Assembly (NCBI GenBank): GCA_019118745.1
Contig: DWYJ01000085.1
Span: forward strand, 1 to 54,196
Direction of reading: 5' to 3'
Origin: Candidatus Desulfovibrio gallistercoris
GTDB lineage: Bacteria > Desulfobacterota > Desulfovibrionia > Desulfovibrionales > Desulfovibrionaceae
DNA: 54,196 bases
This document shows positions 51,603-54,196 of the stretch, piece by piece. The translations under genes and the position numbers were made by a program. How positions within the stretch are numbered: the first letter of the stretch is position 1; each line of letters starts with the position of its first letter. The notes under the pieces were generated by a model that saw nothing but the letters and a program-made list of their open reading frames with translations, was not told the origin of the DNA and searched no databases.

Positions 51603-52151
51603 ATGTTCCTGTCGGATATCCGTTTGCGTCGCGTTCGGCTGCGCCGGGAGCGTTTTTTGCCGCTGCTCCGTCTGGCGGACGATAATCCCGCCCACGTCGA
51701 CGCCTGGTTGACGCGGGGGACGCTGTACGGTCTCTTTATCCGGCGGCGGGAACCCGTCAGCCTGGCGGTCCTTACCGACGAGACGGCCGCCTTTGCGCCG
51801 GGCGGCCCGCGCGAACGGCAATGCCCCGCCCTGTGCGGCAGACGGGTCGCCGAATGCCGCCTGCTGGTCACCGCGCCGGCGTATCAGCGCAGAGGGCTGG
51901 CCCGGCAACTGCTCATGCGGCTGTGCGGCCTGCTGGACACGACGTACGACAGTCTGCTGGTGGGCACGGGGACCACCCCCCGCATGGACGGCTTCTACAG
52001 GGGCGGCGGCTTTGCGCCCTGTTTCGTGCTGCCGCATTTTTTTCGTGACAATTACCCCTTGCCCATAGTGGAGGACGGCGTCCTGCTGGACGACATGCAG
52101 TATTATGTCCGCCATATCGGCAGGGCAGCGCCGCAAGCGAGGCGTCAGTAA
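51603..52151 (+). CDS. GNAT-family acetyltransferase
   Basis: 182 aa. The acetyl-CoA-binding motif A is RLLVTAPAYQRRGLARQLL (about residues 80-98, Q/RxxGxA), followed by a GNAT-type C-terminus with FYRGGGFAPC. AAAGGAGG precedes the ATG. The acceptor is unknown. It is a single gene ending at a strong terminator, upstream of the flagellar operon. Confidence 0.82.
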   Translation: MFLSDIRLRRVRLRRERFLPLLRLADDNPAHVDAWLTRGTLYGLFIRRREPVSLAVLTDETAAFAPGGPRERQCPALCGRRVAECRLLVTAPAYQRRGLARQLLMRLCGLLDTTYDSLLVGTGTTPRMDGFYRGGGFAPCFVLPHFFRDNYPLPIVEDGVLLDDMQYYVRHIGRAAPQARRQ

Positions 52152-52180
52152 GCTGACGCGCTCGTCGCATCAGAGAAATG

Positions 52181-52214
52181 ACGGCCCCGGAGCGTCCGCT
52201 CCGGGGCCGTTTTG
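52181..52214 (+). terminator. Terminator after the GNAT gene
   Basis: A perfect 13-bp stem (arms 52181-52193 and 52198-52210, loop GTCC) is followed by TTTGT. It separates the GNAT gene from the flagellar promoter. Confidence 0.9.
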
Positions 52215-52318
52215 TCATGTCTTCCCGCCGGGTTCGCCAATTCCCCGACGTCAAGAATCCGTCTTCGAGGTTTGTTTGTGTTGTTTAATATGTTGAATAT
52301 ATTTGATTGTTTTTCATA

Positions 52319-52334
52319 TGGCATGCGGCTTGCT
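52319..52334 (+). promoter_or_regulatory. Sigma-54 promoter of flgB
   Basis: TGGCATGCGGCTTGCT matches the -24/-12 consensus (TGGCAY…TTGCW), with exactly ten bases between GG and GC. It lies 38 bp before the flgB ATG. An AT-rich upstream stretch (52268-52318) could hold activator or IHF contacts. RpoN and a flagellar activator are expected to control the operon. Confidence 0.88.
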
Positions 52335-52371
52335 TACAAGATGGCAAACCTGTCTTCGGCTGGAGGGAAGC

Positions 52372-52785
52372 ATGAAGAGTCTGTTCAATGATCAGATCGG
52401 CCTTGTGGGCAAGGTCATGGATATGCAGCTGCAACGGCAGAACGTCATTGCCAGCAACCTTGCCAACATCGATACGCCCAACTACAAGCCGCGCGAACTG
52501 ACGTTCGAAAATGAGCTGCAGAAGGCGCTGGGACTCGATATGCGCGGCCGCATGAGCACGACCACGCCGGGGCACATGCCGGCGGCCTTTTCTCCCGAGA
52601 CCTTCGGAGCCGAATGGGACAAGCAGTTCAAACCCCGTCAGATCCACGGCGAAGACCGCGTGAACCTCGACAAGGAAATGGCCAAGCATGCCAAGAACCA
52701 GCTGCATTATACGGCGCTTGCCCAGGTGATGCAGAAGAATTTCGAAGGCCTGTCTACCCTTATCCAGGACGCCAAGACAGCCTAA
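52372..52785 (+). CDS. flgB: Flagellar basal-body rod protein FlgB
   Basis: 137 aa, proximal rod subunit. The N-terminal rod signature RQNVIASNLANIDTPNYKPR at about residues 23-42 and the C-terminal amphipathic helix LHYTALAQVMQKNFEGL are typical. GGAGGG precedes the ATG at 52372. It is the first gene of the flgB-flgC-fliE operon. Confidence 0.96.
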   Translation: MKSLFNDQIGLVGKVMDMQLQRQNVIASNLANIDTPNYKPRELTFENELQKALGLDMRGRMSTTTPGHMPAAFSPETFGAEWDKQFKPRQIHGEDRVNLDKEMAKHAKNQLHYTALAQVMQKNFEGLSTLIQDAKTA

Positions 52786-52822
52786 CCTGTTTCAAGCCTG
52801 CGCTTGTAAAGGATGGATGATT

Positions 52823-53263
52823 ATGGATTTCATGACCGCACTTGACATCAGCGCATCCGCACTCACCGCGGATCGTACGCGAATGAACACCATCGCCATG
52901 AACCTGGCGAACGTCAAGACCACGCGTACGCCTCAGGGCGGCCCCTATCAGCGCCGTACCGTGGTGCAGGTCGCGACCGATGTGGACGATCCCTTTTCCG
53001 TCCACATGCGTTCGGCCCTTGACCGCGAACTCAAGGGGGTGCGCGTCATGGCCATCAGCGTGGACAAGCGTCCCCTCAAGCAGGTGTATGAGCCCGGTCA
53101 TCCCGACGCCAACGCGGACGGCTACGTGTCCTATCCCGACATCAACGTCGTGGAAGAAATGGCGCACATGATGACCACGCAGCGGAATTTCGAAGCCAAC
53201 GTGACCACGGTGGAAGCCCTCAAGGGCATGTACAACAAGGCTCTGGAAATCGGCCGGTCATAG
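52823..53263 (+). CDS. flgC: Flagellar basal-body rod protein FlgC
   Basis: 146 aa. DISASALTADRTRMNTIAMN at residues 8-27 is the rod-protein N-terminus, and the C-terminus has VEEMAHMMTTQRNFEANVTT. The ATG at 52823 is preferred to one at 52817 because AAAGGA lies nine bases before it and the N-terminus then matches the family. It lies 37 bp after flgB. Confidence 0.95.
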   Translation: MDFMTALDISASALTADRTRMNTIAMNLANVKTTRTPQGGPYQRRTVVQVATDVDDPFSVHMRSALDRELKGVRVMAISVDKRPLKQVYEPGHPDANADGYVSYPDINVVEEMAHMMTTQRNFEANVTTVEALKGMYNKALEIGRS

Positions 53264-53290
53264 AGAAGATAAGAGAGTAAAGGAGCATAT

Positions 53291-53737
53291 ATGAGCGCGC
53301 AATTTGTCGGAATGAGAGCCTATGCGGACGCCATGCGTCACTTCAGCACCGTGGAAAGTTCCCTGCAGCAGGGCATGCCTGTCAGCAAGGAGACCCTTTT
53401 TGCCAAGACGCTGGATCAGAGCCTGCTGCGCGACAGCGTGGACCGTCCTGAAAACTTCGGGGCGCAGGGCGACTTCATCAAGATGATGGGGCAGGAGCAC
53501 ACCCGTCTGGCGCACACCAACGACTTTGCGGAGACCCTTTCCGATTCTCTGAACCGGGTGAACGAGTTGCAGACCGAAAAGGCCAACGCCATCGACGCCT
53601 TTGCTTCCGGCCGCAACCAGAACGTGCATGAACTCATGATCACCATGCAGAAGTCCAGCATGGCCATGAAGCTGACCACCGCCGTGCGCGGCAAGGTGCT
53701 TGAAGCTTACAAGGAACTGACCAAGATGCAGTTCTGA
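53291..53737 (+). CDS. fliE: Flagellar hook-basal body protein FliE
   Basis: 148 aa, somewhat longer than most FliE proteins (about 105 aa). The C-terminal half has the conserved VHELMITMQKSSMAMKLTTA shortened to its key helix (HELMI…KSSMA…TTAVRGKVLEAYKEL). The N-terminal 60 residues are variable. AAAGGAGC precedes the ATG. FliE links the MS ring to the rod. In most relatives fliF follows; here a terminator, a repeat and an IS element follow instead. Confidence 0.92.
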   Translation: MSAQFVGMRAYADAMRHFSTVESSLQQGMPVSKETLFAKTLDQSLLRDSVDRPENFGAQGDFIKMMGQEHTRLAHTNDFAETLSDSLNRVNELQTEKANAIDAFASGRNQNVHELMITMQKSSMAMKLTTAVRGKVLEAYKELTKMQF

Positions 53738-53768
53738 TTTTTCCCGGAAACTTTTGTTCCGAAGCGCG

Positions 53769-53806
53769 AAAAACAGGTTGGTCCCGGCCGGCCTGTTTTT
53801 TGTTTT
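53769..53806 (+). terminator. Terminator after fliE
   Basis: AAAAACAGG (53769-53777) pairs with CCTGTTTTT (53792-53800), and more T residues follow. It closes the flgB-flgC-fliE transcript 32 bp after the fliE stop. Confidence 0.85.
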
Positions 53807-53811
53807 GGTTT

Positions 53812-53958
53812 GAAAGCATGTCATCTTTGGAAAAGATGACACGTCAGGCGGCAGCACAGCGCCGCCCGGCCCAACGTGACCGGAAAAACCGCGTTTTTCC
53901 GCGAAACGACAGGCCGTATGGTTTGCAACGCGCAGCGTTGCAAACTGAGAATGCCCTA
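53812..53958 (-). repeat. Dispersed repeat A, complete copy
   Basis: Reverse orientation. End 2 is a hairpin TGTCATCTTT/AAAGATGACA (53819-53841), then the GGCGGCAGCACAGCGCCGCC segment, the core AACCGCGTTTTTCCGCG and end 1, a perfect hairpin TTTGCAACGC/GCGTTGCAAA (53922-53945). It finishes GAATGCCCTA. This is the best copy to define the family borders. Confidence 0.75.
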
Positions 53959-53988
53959 GCCGTGGAGCACCCGAAGCGTGAAACAAAA

Positions 53989-54019
53989 ACCACCCGGCAT
54001 ACGGGTGGTTTTCATTTTT
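53989..54019 (+). terminator. Second terminator-like hairpin downstream of fliE
   Basis: ACCACCCG (53989-53996) pairs with CGGGTGGT (54002-54009), followed by TTTCATTTTT. It may be the end of a lost gene. The gap 53738-54079 contains only terminators, repeat A and the IS border. Confidence 0.75.
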
Positions 54020-54070
54020 CTGTTTTCGCCTGCGGTGCTCCGGTATCCGATGGGCGGCAGTAGGGCCTAG

Positions 54071-54196
54071 ATAGTGTCGTCAAATTATATTTGCCCATAA
54101 AGATATGCATCTAATTTGAACGGCGGCTAGAAAAGAAGCACTTCTTTTGGCATACCGTGTAGCAATACCCCGCCAACGCTTGAGGTGAAGAAATGC
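54071..54196 (-). mobile_element. Edge of an IS5-type insertion sequence
   Basis: The 3' end of a transposase gene and its terminal sequence (ATAGTGTCGTCAAATTA) enter from the right; the rest lies outside. Just before it stands TAGGGCCT (54061-54068), the outer eight bases of a B-repeat terminus, followed by CTAG, a four-base target type known in the IS5 group. This suggests insertion into a B element. Base composition is AT-richer than the neighbouring genes. Confidence 0.7.
54080..54196 (-). CDS. Transposase, C-terminal part (IS5 family), cut by the window end
   Basis: The last 38 codons read …LKRWRGIATRYAKRSASF then LAAVQIRCISLWANII and a TGA stop at 54080-54082. The pattern (F/W)RGIATRYxKxxxxFLAAV is the C-terminus of IS5-family DDE transposases, in which the final catalytic Glu lies further upstream, outside the window. 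Codon use is less GC-rich than in the chromosomal genes. Confidence 0.8.
   Translation of the reverse strand, partial: AFLHLKRWRGIATRYAKRSASFLAAVQIRCISLWANII

Overview
The window is a high-GC bacterial chromosome segment that fits a Desulfovibrio-type sulfate reducer (Desulfovibrionaceae). The pointers are a molybdenum aldehyde oxidoreductase (Mop) whose cofactor residues line up with the D. gigas enzyme, the NrfHA cytochrome c nitrite reductase, a CRP/FNR site of the HcpR type upstream of nrfHA, a sigma-54 flgB promoter, and the conserved gene set that annotation pipelines name after D. vulgaris loci DVU_1551 to DVU_1558. Species cannot be fixed from the sequence alone.

Layout. 0.4-4.5 kb: minus-strand dTDP-sugar and heptose cluster (rfbB, rfbA, gmhB, rfbC) followed by a pyridoxamine kinase. 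4.6-12.6 kb: single genes (HI0933-type flavoprotein, YheT-type hydrolase, TMEM43 family, HPP family, asparaginase, thiM, HdeA/B-like) separated by dispersed repeats. 12.85-17.2 kb: a tandem pair of PAS/GAF/GGDEF/EAL proteins, one intact and one broken by a frameshift and an amber stop. 17.8-30.4 kb: mop followed, all on the plus strand, by a flavin/iron-sulfur oxidoreductase, a small CxxC redox protein, a methyltransferase (TrsM), a C-GCAxxG-C-C protein, a radical SAM protein (TrsS), a short adenylate-forming ligase, a membrane-anchored nuclease-fold protein, a MocA-like/HD fusion and a histidine phosphatase. This is the best candidate for an undescribed system. 30.5-38.3 kb: a DUF4198 protein, the livKHMGF branched-chain amino acid transporter and der. 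38.5-42.5 kb: a tandem family of secreted Sel1-like proteins (three intact, one remnant). 42.8-45.6 kb: DUF2325 and feoB behind a Fur-like operator. 45.7-49.7 kb: SNase-like protein, an unknown, a DEDDh exonuclease and nrfHA. 50-54.2 kb: a NapH-like polyferredoxin, a GNAT protein, flgB-flgC-fliE, and the edge of an IS5-type insertion sequence.

Two dispersed structured repeat families, called A and B here, run through the window. A is about 150 bp with a hairpin at each end. B is about 190-300 bp with near-perfect terminal inverted repeats bounded by TA. They often lie end to end as an A-B composite. The B ends abut or supply the stop codons of several genes, and B copies sit inside the mop/trs gene series. 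Functional names below are recognised from sequence motifs and gene context; no database search was run.
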